Part shown: positions 1 through 12,047 of the stretch, piece after piece
How positions within the stretch are numbered: position 1 is the stretch's first letter
How the letters are laid out: each line of letters begins with the position of its first letter
Origin: Delphinapterus leucas
Lineage: Eukaryota > Chordata > Mammalia > Artiodactyla > Monodontidae
Direction of reading: 5' to 3'
Assembly: GCF_002288925.2 (NCBI RefSeq)
Contig: NW_022098004.1
Coordinates: 10,583,980 to 10,647,979, forward strand
DNA: 64,000 bases
Translations under genes and position numbers: made by a program
The notes under the pieces: model-generated
Database searches by the model: none
What the model saw: the letters and a program-made list of their open reading frames with translations, nothing else
What the model was told of the DNA's origin: nothing

Positions 1-1689
1 AAGGCTGTGGACTCAGACAGCCGTGGAATACCGAGAGGTAAATAAAAGTACCCATCAAATAGAACTGCTCTAGGGGTGAGACGAGAGTTTGCAGGTAGAA
101 TGCTTTGCACAGAGTCTGGTACGTAGGAAATCAGGAACTGTTCCTCCAGATGGAGCAGTAAAGGAAGGTGGAGAGAGAGAGAAGGAGAGAGACTCCCCAA
201 CACCTACGGATCATGTTTAAACCACTTGGATTAATTTATAAATGTTGAACCGTAGATTGTGACTGCTTATACAAACTGAGTGCGTTTTTGAGCATGTGTG
301 CATTTAATTTTTTTTGAAATTAATACTAAAATTTATACAGTTAGGCCAGGGTAAATATGTCAACCATTTTGATATTTATAAATTGTTTTAAAAAAATAGT
401 TTCTTAGAGGTATTTGCTCTTCTGAGAATGGGCACAGGGACGAGTTGGACAGAATCGGCATACACCTCTCGTCCCCATGTTGAGTTGTGAACCAGTGTAT
501 TCTGGTCTCTAATTTGCCAACTAAAAAAGTTTCATCAGCATGTTATGAATATCTCTTTAGAGCTGCTTGAATGGCATAATCTTTACCAGTAAAGATGGTT
601 ATGGTTGAAATGCTTTGAAGAAAGGGGCTGAGTCGATTCCTCTTTGAGTCAGTAGCATAAACCATTGCATACGGTCAAAGCCGTCTTAGTTAATATTATT
701 TGGGAGCCAGATTTGGTTACTGTAAGTGAAAGAAAAGGATAATTTATTTTGAGCCTACTGGAGTATTTGAAGAAGTAGTCAATCCCTGGCTAGGAAAGAA
801 AAAAACCGGGCATTTCTAAGAGCTCCTGCAGCAAGATTTTTGGACCTTTTTTCAAATCCATCATTATCAATGTGATTCAGAAAGCCACAGGGGCTGAGAG
901 TACGTGGAGGCTCTACCTGCCTGGCTGAGGTCAGGGGTCACCTGGGTAAATCATCTTTGCCCAGTGATGCAGCTGCGTGTACCACAGGCATAGTGCTCAG
1001 TGAGCATCTCTTGAACGGCTTGGAGTGATCTGCTCAGGTGTTCACTGGGAGGAGGTGGGCCCTTACCTGTCCCATGTGAACAGATGGCCAGCTTGTAACG
1101 TGAGAACGCTAGTCCACAGTTATGGTGCATTCTACCCTATACTCCAGAAAGTCTACTTTGCTTTTTTTTTTTTTTCTCCCAGCAGCAACCATCCATCTAG
1201 TCTTTAAGGCTGATCAAAAGCATCCTTTTCTCCATGACATTGTCTCTTTTCAAGGAGGGCAGGTGGGTAAGAGGTTGGGTTTTCAGAAGGGAGTAAGCAT
1301 AGACTTAATTTAACTAAAGAACATTGTGGAGGAGAAGTTGATGGGCACAAAAAGGATCTGTAGAGGAGCAGTCCGTGATTTCATTTCCCATCTCTCTTTC
1401 CCATCCCCATCAAAACCAACCACCGAGTCGAAACCAAAACCTAGAATTCCAGCAATTCTCCAAGGTAGAAAAATTCATGATTTCACCTCTGGCTTTAAAT
1501 ACCTTCAGTTATGTTTGCAAGAATTTCATTAATATGTCTCTTTTCAGGTCTTAAAGCCTTGTTCAGTCCTTTCACTGTTTTTCTCAATAACAGAACACTG
1601 ATGCCACTTCCCAGAATTTCAGGTCCAATTGAAGGGGAGAATTTTAATACACACTGTTAGAACAAGGCCCGGCTTCTCTGCTCTGTTCC

Positions 1690-1905
1690 CTCAAATGATC
1701 AAATATAATAATTATAATAACAATAAACACATTTTGAGTGTCTTCTTGCCAAGAGCTGTTCTTAGCACTTTAAAAGTATTAACTCACTTAATTCTCTAAA
1801 AACCCGATAAGGGAAGTGCTATTATTATTGTCGTTTTACAAATCAGGGACTTGGAAAATGAGAGGTTTGTTCTTGAGAGGTATGTAAACTTCCTCAGGAG
1901 ATAAG
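1690..1905. repeat. MIR-like ancient SINE
   Basis: The segment has the usual MIR core-to-tail look: 'cttagcactttaaaagtatt', 'ttaattctctaaaaaccc', then 'gttttacaaatcagg'. Family is from recall; the boundaries are approximate. Confidence 0.55.
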
Positions 1906-2574
1906 AGAAAAGCTGAAAGGGGCACTTAACCATCACAGGACTGAAAATACGCTGTGGCTCTTATTAGCATCATACCCCCTCCTCTCTCACCAGGCTGTGA
2001 GGAATTTGGGGATATTGATGGTATCTGATTAAATTTTTATGGACTGGGCTTTACAGTTTTTTGAAGAAAGATCACCATGTATATGACTCTGGAAAACATA
2101 AATTCCCTTCTAAATCGTATTTGTAGTGTGAGTCCCATTGATGTTCATATTAACATCAATGAATGGATGAGAAATGCTAGATTTTGGTTGACATACATAT
2201 TTTTGGTTTTTTTCTCCCAGCATATGAGATTCTTTTCCCCCTTTGACGGTAATAGGGAATCCTGAACACACATTCCACGTGTAAGGGCCTGTTGTCTGTT
2301 AATCCAGCTCTGCATGTGTAGATGCATATGGCAAAAAATTCGATTTCCGTTTCTTAGAATTACATACTTTATAGAGAACTGAGGATGTTATCAGGGTCCA
2401 CATGCTCTTGGCAAAATTTTATCAGATTTTGTCTCTTCTCTGATCATGGGACTAGAAATGGTTCCACATGTTTTTCACCTGGAACCTGTTTTGTTTGTTT
2501 GTTTTTTAATATACTCTCAAGTCCCTAATTTTCTTTTTAACAGTCGTTATGGCTCTATTTTTTATGTTAGCATT

Positions 2575-2765
2575 TACTGAGCAATACACAGCTAAGCACA
2601 GTACCTGATAAATATTCATTTATTTAACCAATGAGAAACCCCCAAGGTAGGGATACTTTTATTCCCATTTCACAGATGGGAAAAAGAAGGGGGATAAAAG
2701 CAAACAGAAGTTCAGAGTGCTTAAGCCCAGCTACCAAGCAGCAGAGCTTAAATTTTACCTCTAAA
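2575..2765. repeat. MIR-like ancient SINE
   Basis: It contains 'gcatttactgagcaataca', 'agcacagtacctgataaata' and 'cccatttcacagatgggaaa', which are typical of diverged MIR copies. Boundaries are approximate. Confidence 0.6.
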
Positions 2766-3206
2766 CTCTTTCATTTTTATATTGAGTGCTTCCCTTAATG
2801 CATTGTCCTTGTACCATTCCATTTTACCTTGATAATATTTGTTACTTCTTCGCAAAATCCTAAAATATTCTATTGCCGATGGTTTTCCTCAGTTAAAGTC
2901 TTTCTCGGACTTTTCCTTACTTCCTGGTCTTTCATTTCTCTGATGCTTTCTTTTTCTCCTTCCCGAATCTCTGGGCGGTGGAATTTTGTTTCATACTGAT
3001 GACATTTCTTAAGCTTTTTGCTTATTCTGAACTGAGATTTCTCCTTTGGAATGTCCTCATATATGTTGGACAACAAATTAATTATTATTTAGTACTATTA
3101 TTTAGACAAAAGAGTGGGGTGGTTTTTTTTGGTTTTTTTTTGTAAGAATGTGATGTCTTCACCTCCCATCCCACTGGGAGTTAAAGTAGTTGTTTATTTT
3201 TTTCCT

Positions 3207-4013
3207 GCCAGTTTTATTGAGATATAATTGACATACAGAACTGCATAAGTTTAAAGTGTAAACCATAATGGTTCGACTTAATACATCATGAAATGATTAC
3301 CACAGTAAGTTTAGTGAACATCTATCATCTCATATAGATACAAAATTAGAGAAATAGAGAAAGATTTTTCCTTTGTGATGAGAACTCTTCAGATTTACTC
3401 TCAACAATTTTCATATATAACATACAGCAGTGTTAATTATATTTATATGTTGTACATTACATCCCTGGTACCTATTTATCTTATAACTGGAAGTTTGTAC
3501 CTTTTGACAGCCTTCATCCAGTTCTTCCTCCCGCCAACCCCTTGCCTCTGGTAACCACTCATTGGATCTCTTTCTTTATGAATTTGTTTTTGAAGTAAAA
3601 TTGACCTACAACACTATGTTAGTTCCTGGTGCACAACAGTGATTCAGTATTTCTATACATTTCAAAATGATCAGCACAATAAGACTAGTTATTGTCCCTC
3701 ACTATACAAAGATATTACATAATTATTGACTATATATTCCCCAGAGTGTACTTTTCATACCCACAACTCATTTATTTAGTAACTGGAAGTCTGTGCCTCT
3801 TAATAGCCCTCACATAGTTCTCTCCCCCTCCGCTTGGCAACCACCTGTCCTCTGTATTTGTGACTCTGTTTCTGTTGTATTATGTTTGTTCATTTGTTTT
3901 TCAGATTTCACATATAAGTGAGACCATACGGTGTTTGTCTTTCTCTATCTGACTTATCTCACTTAGCATAATACCCTCTAGGTCCATCCATGTTGTCGTA
4001 AAAGAAAGTGATG
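3207..4013 (-). mobile_element. Two antisense L1 3'-region fragments
   Basis: The first part (about 3207-3575) begins with 'ttttattgagatataattg', the classical antisense 3' end of an old mammalian L1. A second L1 piece (about 3578-4013) begins 'gaagtaaaattgacctacaa' and runs into sequence matching the antisense end of ORF2 ('ggtccatccatgttgtcgt'). Neither has an open frame of any length. They may be two insertions or one rearranged element. Confidence 0.75.
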
Positions 4014-4413
4014 TCTTCAATGAAGTCAGTATTTTTATGTGGCTGTAGCTGGAGATACGTTAAAAATTTTTTAAGTGAAAAATAATTTGATTATTGATAA
4101 GCGCAAATATATGTCTTTGCCATTACTTCTCCAGCCAGCCTCATGGGGGCTACTTTGTTGTTCTGTCAGTTAGTCCTTACTAAAAATAGAAATAGATTAA
4201 TGATACTGCCTGTGGAGTTCTTTTTCAATTATTATTTCATTTGAAGTTCTGCTTCATTTTTAACAAACCTCATTAACCCATTAAGTCTTTGGTTTTTGAT
4301 TATTTAATGTGTGTAAGTGTTGGGATACAAGTCACGTAACACACAGACCCTGCTTTCAGGGAGCTTGTCTTGTCCTAATTTTCTTTGATCTTTAAGGCTA
4401 TTCACTCCTAACA

Positions 4414-4621
4414 TTTTTTTTTTTTTTTGGCGGTACGCGGGCCTCTCACCGCTGTGGCCTCTCCCGTTGCGGAGCACAGGCTCCGGACGCGCAGGCTCAG
4501 CGGCCATGGCTCACGGGCCCAGCCGCTCCACGGCATGTGGGATCTTCCCGGACCGGGGCACGAACCCGCGTCGCCTGCATCAGCAGGCAGACTCTCAACC
4601 ACTGCGCCACCAGGGAAGCCC
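4414..4621 (-). mobile_element. CHR-type tRNA-derived SINE
   Basis: This is a full-length young-type CHR SINE in reverse orientation: a poly-T run, the tail 'gcggtacgcgggcctctcac', the B-box-like 'gaacccgcg' region, and the head ending 'ccaccagggaagccc'. Open frames of 66-107 codons across it come from its high GC content and are not genes. Confidence 0.93.
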
Positions 4622-5018
4622 AACTCCGAACTTCTTAAAAAAATTGTGCCTTCATACCAGCACTTAATTCATCAACTGTTTCTAGAATCTGCAGTCTCCA
4701 TTTTTCTGTTAAATCTAAAGCCTTTGATAGAGTTCAAATATGACCTATAGGGCGGGAGTTTTAAATGGAAATTGAGGGAAATTTCTTGAAGTCTGATTTG
4801 TACCTGACATGAGTCCTTTGAGAAAAATTTAGGCCATTGAAATCTAAAATAGGAAACAACTGCTAACAAATAAAACATATTCTCTTACAGTATCTCCTTT
4901 TTAAAAGTATAAAATGGAAAAAATCTGATCTGAACATATTATTGACTCTTGGTCATTATCCATTGAATTTTTAAACTTAGCAGCTGAACTACAGGACTGA
5001 ATTTCTAGGTCTTCAAAC

Positions 5019-5066
5019 TGGAAGAGATTGAACCATATTGATTGGAAGAGATTGAACCATATTGAT
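5019..5066 (+). repeat. Perfect 24-bp tandem duplication
   Basis: Two identical head-to-tail copies of a 24-bp unit (5019-5042 and 5043-5066), starting TGGAAGAGATTGAACC. There are no mismatches, so the duplication looks recent. Confidence 0.95.
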
Positions 5067-5390
5067 AGAAAAGGTTGAACACGTGGGAACCATATTCGGT
5101 CCAGAAGGGGAGCTGGGAGCAGCTCTCAGCTTATTGCATCCACATCTCCATGGACCTGGGGCCTTTCCTGTCCTTCTAGCCTAGTGGACGCCTAAGGGTG
5201 TCCTCACGCTGCAGCCTCTGCTGAGCGGACCTCTAGGTCTCCACCAGCCTCCTCTGCCTGGCCAGCTTCTCCTGTCCTCAGTTCTGAGCTGTGTCCACCT
5301 CATAGTTCTTTCTAGGTTCCCCCTGCATGAGCCAGGAAAGGGCTTCTGGTCTCTGTGAAAATACCTGTCCTCAAAAAAACTTCCAAAAAC

Positions 5391-5607
5391 AGGGCTTCCC
5401 TGGTGGCGCAGTGGTTGAGAGTCCGCCTGCCGATGCAGGGGACGCGGGTTCGTGCCCCGGTCCGGGAAGATCCCACATGCCGCGGAGCGGCTGGGCCCGT
5501 GAGCCATGGCCGCTGAGCTTTCGCTTCCAGAACCTGTGCTCTGCAATGGGAGAGGCCATAACAGTGAGAGGCCCACGTACCACAAAAAAAAAAAACAAAC
5601 AAAAAAC
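5391..5607 (+). mobile_element. CHR-type SINE inserted at an L1 3' end
   Basis: Head GGGCTTCCCTGGTGGCGCAG, B-box-like 'gggttcgtgcc', and an A-rich tail with 'aaacaaacaaaaaa'. It is followed directly by a sense L1 3' end, so the SINE sits at or near that element's 5' border. Within it, the usual 'gcctgcgcgtccggagcct' is changed to 'ctttcgcttccagaacct', which is a local divergence. Confidence 0.92.
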
Positions 5608-5900
5608 TTCCGATAACAAACTTATGGTTACCGAAGGGGAAAGGGGGTGGGGGAGGGATAAATTAGGAGTTTGGGATTAGCAGATACACACTACTATATA
5701 TAAAATAGATAAACAACAAGGTCCTACTATATAGCCCAGGGAACCATATTTAATCTGCTATAATAAACCATAATAGAAAAGAACATGGTAAGGATATGTA
5801 TGTACATATGTATGAGTGAGTGTGTGTATATAACTGAATCACTTTGCTGTATACCTGAAGCACTGTGAATCAACTATATTTCAATAAAGAAATTTTTTTC
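5608..5900 (+). mobile_element. L1 3'-UTR fragment
   Basis: Contains the cetartiodactyl L1 3'-UTR hallmarks 'ggttaccgaaggggaaaggg', 'actatatataaaatagataa', 'gaatcactttgctgtatacc' and 'caataaagaaattttttt'. No coding remains are left. Confidence 0.85.
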
Positions 5901-7922
5901 CTAAAAACCTTCCAAAATCAGTCTCCCCTCTCCCCTCACTCTTTCTGTTATTTTCTCTCGTAGAACCCTGCTTGTTTTCCTTCATACTTGACACAAAGGA
6001 ATATTTCCTACCCAGTTGTGATCATTACTTGTTTCATCCCTGCTTCTCCCATTCAGTTGGAAGCCCATGGGACCACAGATCCATCTTCCAAGCCACATTT
6101 TGTCAGAATGTCACCTGTGTTCAGTCACTCAAAACGCTTCATACATTCTACAGTTAAACAGATGGCTCCTTTTAGAGGTACTGGGTTTATATTTTTAAAC
6201 TATAAAATGTATTTTTGGTTAGACTCCACTGTTTTCCATCAAACTAAACCCCCCAAAAGAAGATTTTTCTTCCATAATATCCAGCCCTGTAAAATGCTGG
6301 TTTTGCTGTAAAGAATTGTTCTGAAGCTTTGTCCTTGTTGCCCTAAACTGTAATAAAAAGGATTGTTTGGGCCCCATGTGTTGTCCCAATATAAGATGCC
6401 CATTTTTTTTTATTGCTTTCTTGATGCAGAAGTTGTCACTCTGCATTTGAATTGCCTAAGGTTCTCCAGAAATACCGAGAAAAGAGAAAGCGTCTAAACC
6501 GGTTAGTCCAGTTAAGGCAGTTGAGTGGCTTAAGCCGTTGATATGAGTTTAACCAAGTGAGGAAGTTAGCAAGGCTGCAGAGCTTTCATGGATAATTCCC
6601 TATTTATTTTTTATTTTTTTCCCTTTAACTGTTCACTCTGTCTGCTGGGGATTGTAAATGGGGTCTTTTGTCTTCCCGCAGCTTGGCGAGGTGAGGGCAC
6701 TGGGAGGCCGGGCTTAGATGTGAGGGCCCTGCTCAGGGAAAGGGGGCCTGAATCCTACCTGGGCTCCCAGCAGAGAGTCGCTCACAGGGTGGCTGTGAAG
6801 TTTAACTAAGGTATTACAGGGAGGGCTCCTGCCTTCACACTGTTACCCCAAAACTGGATTCGCCTCTTGGTGGGTGTCCAGCCAATAGACACAACCAAGC
6901 GAAGGGGTGTTACTACCTGCAGCAAGTAAGCAGAACACTGGAAAAGATGCTGCTCCCCAGAGCACCATCTCCCCGAACAGCACAACTGGGGCAGTTTGAA
7001 GCTCCGGGTACATGCGTATTCATGAAGGGGCTTCAGCACGGAATTGGGGGCCAGGGTCGACAGAGTGCGAGCTTTAGTTGATTCCAGTCAGGAGGGTCAA
7101 CGTCATCATTCCATCCTCCACCTGAGTTGGGGTCTTAGTTCCTGCAGAACTCAAAGACAAAAATTATGTATATCCCCTTGAGGAGGAACTAGGACTCTGC
7201 TTTATCGCTGCACTGTTACTTGACTGCCTTTCCTCTGTTCCCGCATTCCTTTGTTCCCTTAAGATCATTGGCTGCTGAAACCTGTTCAAGGGCAAGCATG
7301 GTGGCCAGGCTTAGATCACAAAATGGCTTAGGCCAAAATGGCTTCTCTTGTGTCAAGAAAGCCATGCCTGGTTCTCTTTCTCCAGGGACCCCATAACCGA
7401 TCTGCTTACAAAATCTGTAATATAGAAAGAGTTCAAGGTTTTCATGAATTTGAACGTGTCGCTTCCCAGTTCTGGTTTCCCTGCCTGGAAAGGGAGGGGA
7501 GTGCTGGCATGCCCACCCTCAGCATCCCCTCCACTCTGAGATTCTTCAGTTCACTTATTCCACAAATGTATGTAGGATGATAGCCAGTTATTTATTGGTT
7601 GGTGATGTGTGGCACACACCAGGGATGCCAGTGTACAACTGGACGTTTAAACTGGACGTCAGACGTGGTGGGAAGTTTGCATTTTCGTTGTTTGCTTCAC
7701 TGAAGTAGGACACACAGCAAATAAACTGTGGCCTGAAATATGGGAAGTGGAGAGAGTAGTTTTCAGCAGCATCCTGAGTCCTGTCTCTCTGGGAAGATGG
7801 TATTGAATCGAAGACGAAGCAAAGAGCGTCAGAAGGCCAAGCAAGTGAGCCTGTGGAGGAAGAAGTTGGCAGAGGAATGGAAAAGTGTGTGTGAACTCGG
7901 TTAAGAGTGTGTAGGCAAGGAA

Positions 7923-8249
7923 TGAAGACGCAGACGTAGAGAATGGACTTGAGGACACGGGGAGGGGGAAGGGGAAGCTGGGACGAAGTGAGAGAGTGGC
8001 ACTGACATATATACACGACCAAATGTAAAATAGCTAGCTAGTGGGAAGCAGCCGCATAGCACGGGGAGATCAGCTCGGTGCTTTGTGACCACCTAGAGGG
8101 GTGGGATAGGGAGGGTGGGAGGGAGACGCGAGAGGGAGGAGATATGAGGATATATGCATATGTATAGCTAATTCACTCTGTTAAACAGCAGAAACTAACG
8201 CGCCATTGTAAAGCAATTATACTCCAATAAAGATGTTAAGGAAAAAAAA
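7923..8249 (+). mobile_element. L1 3' end with target-site duplication
   Basis: A 5'-truncated L1 consisting only of 3'-UTR: 'agtgagagagtggcactgac', 'tagtgggaagcagccgcata', 'ttgtaaagcaattatactcc', AATAAA and poly-A. It is flanked by near-perfect 20-bp direct repeats, AAGAGTGTGTAGGCAAGGAA at 7903-7922 and AAGAGTGTGTAGGCTAGGAA at 8250-8269. These are the target-site duplication of the insertion. Confidence 0.92.
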
Positions 8250-8649
8250 AAGAGTGTGTAGGCTAGGAAAGGAATTTTCTCTTTACTCTTTTAGGTTCTT
8301 GGCTGAGACCACGCCCCCAACTGTAATAAAGGAGAGATTAACAGGAGAAAACAAATAGACGTTTAATAACAAGTATACCTCCTGTGTGCATGGGAGATGC
8401 CCAGGCAAGCTGAATAACTCCCCCAAAAGGCCGAAACCATGCCCCGCCCCCTTAAATACCATCTCCAGCTATGGGAGCCTATCAGGCAAAGTCCAGTAAA
8501 CAAGGGTATGGCTGTTACGCAGATGCAGATTTAAGGCGGAAACTTCTCAGTTGGTAAGAATTTCTAGAGTTTTAGTCAACCTCTCCTTCCTGGTAAAAGA
8601 GGGAGGCCCCCGACACATGGACTTTTCCCTTATAAAAGTAAATGCTCTG

Positions 8650-8948
8650 GGGCTTCCCTGGTGGCGCAGTGCTTAAGAATCCGTCTGCCAATGCAGGGGA
8701 CACGGGTTTGATCCCTGGTCCAGGAAGATCACATGTGCCGCGGAGCAGCTAAGCCCTTGCGCCACAGCTACTGAGCCTGTGTGCCACAACTACTGAAGCC
8801 TGTGCGCCTAGAGACCGTGCTCCACAAGAGAAGCCGCCACAGTGAGAAGTCCGCGCACCACAACCAAGAGTAGCCCCCGCTCGCCGCAACTAGAGGAAGC
8901 CTGCGCGCAGCAACAAAGACCCAACACAGCCAAAAAAGAAAAGAAAAC
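8650..8948 (+). mobile_element. Long CHR-type SINE
   Basis: The longer variant of the tRNA-derived SINE: head 'gggcttccctggtggcgcag', then repeated 'gccacaactactgagcc' type segments, 'aagagtagcccccgctcgcc' and 'gcagcaacaaagacccaaca', with an A-rich tail. Confidence 0.92.
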
Positions 8949-9526
8949 GTCAAAGACATGTCCTATTCAGGATGGTATGAAGGAGAGGGGACAGACACAG
9001 CTGCCAGGCTCCAAAGTAAGCAGATGGTGGAGAGATTCGTGGGCCAGGAAAAGGGATTCGTATTTGAGATGAATACCAGGGCGCGTGAAGTGAGTTGATT
9101 CATGTTGGCCGAGGACACTGGCCAATGTCAGGAGACCATATTGGAGAAGCTGGGGGATTTGGAAGATTCAATAGCAAGTGTCCAAATGAAGGATGAAAGT
9201 ATCTGCCAGCCTGGCACTGGGCTGGTGGGGGGGACGGGCTGCTCTGAGATACAACCTAAGGTACAGTGGGTGGGCAGGATTTCTGGGATTGTGAGATTTT
9301 ACTTCTTTAAATTTTTGTTGCCAGTTGATTCTCCCATCATCTCTATGACAGCAGGAATGTGAACTGCTTCATGACTTTGTGCCTCTTTGTGCCAGTGCCT
9401 AGAACAGGGCTGTGAATTAGATGCTCAGTGTGTTTGCTGAACGCAGGAAAGCATCAGGCTGGTGCTGCAGACCATAAGACAGTCTTTGGTTTGTTTGTTT
9501 GTTTGTTTTGTTTTGTTTTGGCTTGG

Positions 9527-9661
9527 TTTTTTTTTGGGGGGGGGCGGGTTTGGCCACACCACGAGGCATGCAGGGTCTTAGTTCCCCGACCAAGGATCGA
9601 ACCCGCGACCGCTGCAGTGGAAGCGCGACGTCTTAACTACTGGGCCGCCAGGGAAGTCCTC
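9527..9661 (-). mobile_element. Short tRNA-derived SINE
   Basis: Reverse-oriented short SINE (CHRS-like; name from recall). It has a T/G-rich tail, 'ggccacaccacgaggcatgc', the tRNA-like 'gatcgaacccgcgaccgctg', and the head 'gccgccagggaagtcct'. Confidence 0.85.
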
Positions 9662-10272
9662 ACAAGACAGTCTTTAAGAAGGCAGCCGACTTCTGAAGTG
9701 GAAGGAAAATCAGGACCACATCACACATTCTGGGACTCCTTTTAGGAGTGAGAAACTGAATCATGACAGAGGGTTAAAATAAGGTCTGGGGACAGCCCCT
9801 CTGATGCCACCCATCCACCCCACACACGCTTCTGTGTTCCCTTGGTAACCTGCCCTCACCCTGACACCCCCTTACGTCCTTGAATATTTATGTGTCTGGC
9901 TCCCCGGTAAACTGCATGCTGTGTGCGTATGTCCTGCACAGCTATGTGCTCGCAGTTACCTGAATGCCTGGCACGTCGCTGGCGCTCAGTGAATGTGGGT
10001 TGATTCACTCACTCATTATTGTCAGTCATCCAAACTGCTGGGGTTGAGAGTGTTTAAAGGGCTTCTGCAATGGTTATTTTATCTCCCCTTGAAAGGTGGT
10101 CAGGGCAGGAAGAATTCTGCCCATTTTGCACATGAAGAAGGTGGGACCTGAAGCACTGGGTCACAAACTCTGTACTTTGGTGTCATCCTTGGAGCAGTTA
10201 AAAAAAATTGTGATACGTGAGTCACAAGAGATTCGGTTTTTGATGGTATGGGATTCTGTCTGGGAGTGAGTG

Positions 10273-10275
<3 letters not shown>

Positions 10276-10310
<35 letters not shown>
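10276..10310 (+). repeat. (TG)n microsatellite
   Basis: About 17 uninterrupted TG units; likely length-polymorphic. Confidence 0.95.
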
Positions 10311-10311
<1 letters not shown>

Positions 10312-10366
10312 TCAGATCTGCAGACGTTTCCTATGTTCAGCAAAGTTTAAGAATTGCTGGCCTATG

Positions 10367-10525
10367 TCAGTGCTTTGCAAACGTTAACGGGCAGATCACC
10401 CGGGATCTACATAAAATGTAGATACTGAGTCCGCAGCTCTGGGGAGAGACCTAAGAGTCTACATTTCTAACCAGACCCCCGGCTGAGGCCGGAGCTGCTG
10501 GTCCACAGACTACACTTTCCATAGC
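10367..10525 (+). mobile_element. MER5-like hAT DNA-transposon fossil
   Basis: Begins 'cagtgctttgcaaacgtta' and ends 'gactacactttccatagcag', an imperfect terminal inverted pair. Internal pieces such as 'gcagctctggggagag' and 'taagagtctacatttctaac' match my recall of MER5. Non-autonomous, with no coding content. Confidence 0.65.
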
Positions 10526-11039
10526 AGCGCCTGGAGATCAGGGAAATTCTAAGCCAAATGCAGAGAAGAGAGAGCACGAAGCGTGCAGGTGACAAGGCAG
10601 GGGTGTGCTGTGGCCAAAATATCAGGTACAAAGATAGACGTATTGTGCCATGAGCCTGAAAGTGACGTTGTGATTGGATGGGCTCGCCCCAGTCCCCTCT
10701 TTCTTCTCAGTTTAGCAGATATGTCTCTTCGTGATGGTGCAACCCATTGGATTCCCCAGACCTCTACTTGGAGATAAGTGATAATCTCTCACTTTGCAAT
10801 CCTTGCTACTTCTTTTGTCGAGCGCTTATGAAATCAAGATGGAATGTCTTTGTTTTCACTGCGTACACTATAAGCTCTTTCAGGGTGGGGCTGTTTTTCA
10901 GTTCATCACTCTGTCCTGTGTTTACCACAGTGTCTGCCATGTCCTAGATGTGGAGACTCCCAGGATGTTACATGGCTTAGCCCTTGAGTCCCAAACATCA
11001 AGGCTGGCAGCCTGGAGTAGTAATTAACAGTCCTGCTCC

Positions 11040-11220
11040 AGTAGGTGGAGAATTCTGGGTGCCAGTACTAGCTTTCCTACTTACTATCTTAGCCTAAGTT
11101 TTCTCATCTGTAAAATGGGGGTAATAACAGTTGCCACTGCTCATGGTGCAAATAAAACGACATGATACACACCAAGCATTTAGCACAGTGCCTGCATATG
11201 GGAAGAAGCCGATAAACAGT
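11040..11220 (+). repeat. MIR-like ancient SINE
   Basis: Contains 'ctttcctacttactatctta', 'ttttctcatctgtaaaatgg', 'catttagcacagtgcctgca', the standard MIR signature, about 70 bp before exon A. Confidence 0.7.
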
Positions 11221-11291
11221 TGCTGGAAATGAACACATCAAAAAAGGGATGCGTGGTATCCTTAATGTTTTCTTTGTGTTTGGCTTTTTAG

Positions 11292-11574
11292 TCAGGTCTC
11301 ATAAGGACACGAAAAAATGAATTCCTCATCTCGCCATTACCTCAGCTCCTGGCCCAGGAACACAACTACAGCTCCCCTGCAGGCCACCATCCTCACGTGC
11401 TATACAAAAGGACAGCGGAGGAGAAGGTCCAGCGTTGCCATGGCTACCTGAGCTCCAGCGGGAACTCTGCTGGTCACCCCCCAAGTCGCACTCCCCACAC
11501 ATCTTGGAGTCCAGAAAGAAGACATCACCACGGAAGGTTGCAAAAGCAGCATTTTTGTGGACGACGCAAGAAAT
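11292..11574 (+). CDS. ADAMTS18: ADAMTS18 exon A: end of the propeptide
   Basis: Encodes residues 1-94 plus the first base of codon 95, read in phase 0 after the acceptor 'tttttag'; the donor is T|GTATGT. The exon covers the C-terminal part of the propeptide, which keeps the zymogen inactive until furin cleavage. Visible features are an N-glycosylation sequon (NYS at residue 25), a His-rich stretch (78-80), and the motif HFCGRRKK (87-94). Cys89 of that motif is the likely cysteine-switch residue that ligands the catalytic zinc. The match to human ADAMTS18 propeptide is by recall and strong at both ends (e.g. RTRKNEFLISPLPQLLAQ), but the middle (residues 46-82) has diverged. Cys49 stands where I recall Tyr in human; an extra cysteine there would be unusual. 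No stop or frameshift. Confidence 0.95.
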
Positions 11575-12047
11575 GTATGTAAGGAAACTTTTTCTTGTTC
11601 TGTTCCTCTCTGGGCCCTCGACAGGTTTTCCCAAGTGCCATTGGGTGTGCTGACTTTGCAGGTTAAAATTGGGCTACACTAAGCCCCCACTGAAATTAAT
11701 CTTGGAGATGAACCATAAATCATCCCTGTCAGACAAAAACTGGGTGATCATTTTTTCTAAGTTAAACTAGAAAGATTTATTTTCCTCTTTTAACATCTTT
11801 TACTTTTTAATCGAAGGTCCCAATGTTATTTTAGTTTCTGTACCCGTGAGAAAAGGACCCAGTCTTCCAAATGATGAAAGAAATCAGAGGTGAATTCCCA
11901 GGTGCGGTTGGGTGTTCCTTTTGAGGATTTGAGGGAAAGACTTCCCAGTTAACAAGAATACTGGCACCTGATTGGAGGTGGCGATGAAACATAAGGACCC
12001 TTGGACTTGATTTGTGACCCGGGCCCAACCGTCTGCATTTTTCAAAC

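Larger units (their letters stand above)
1..11291 (+). other. ADAMTS18: ADAMTS18 intron, 3' part (upstream of exon A)
   Basis: No coding exon of the gene is recognisable here; the preceding propeptide exon should lie before the window. The stretch ends in the acceptor ttttta-g before exon A. It holds MIR-like pieces near 1690-1900, 2575-2760 and 11040-11220, antisense L1 fragments at 3207-4013, CHR SINEs at 4414, 5391 and 8650, a short tRNA-derived SINE at 9527, L1 3' ends at 5608 and 7923, a 24-bp duplication at 5019, a TG microsatellite at 10276 and a MER5-like fossil at 10367. The stretches 1-1690, 5910-7900 and 8270-8640 show no gene; parts of 7090-7440 and 8270-8610 look like worn old repeats that I cannot name. 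Confidence 0.75.

Noticed and set aside
4427..4750. Open frames of 60-160 codons in GC-rich segments (also near 5181, 27756, 32294, 44522, 45820, 61224, 61797)
   Set aside because: They all lie on CHR SINE sequence, recur in several frames and both strands, and translate to the same SINE-derived peptide patterns. They are not genes.
7588..8022. 144-codon minus-strand open frame
   Set aside because: It overlaps the L1 3'-UTR fragment at 7923-8249 and shows no protein similarity.
1..11290. Search for the preceding ADAMTS18 propeptide exon
   Set aside because: No sequence matching the expected upstream propeptide residues was seen in any frame; it most likely lies before the window.
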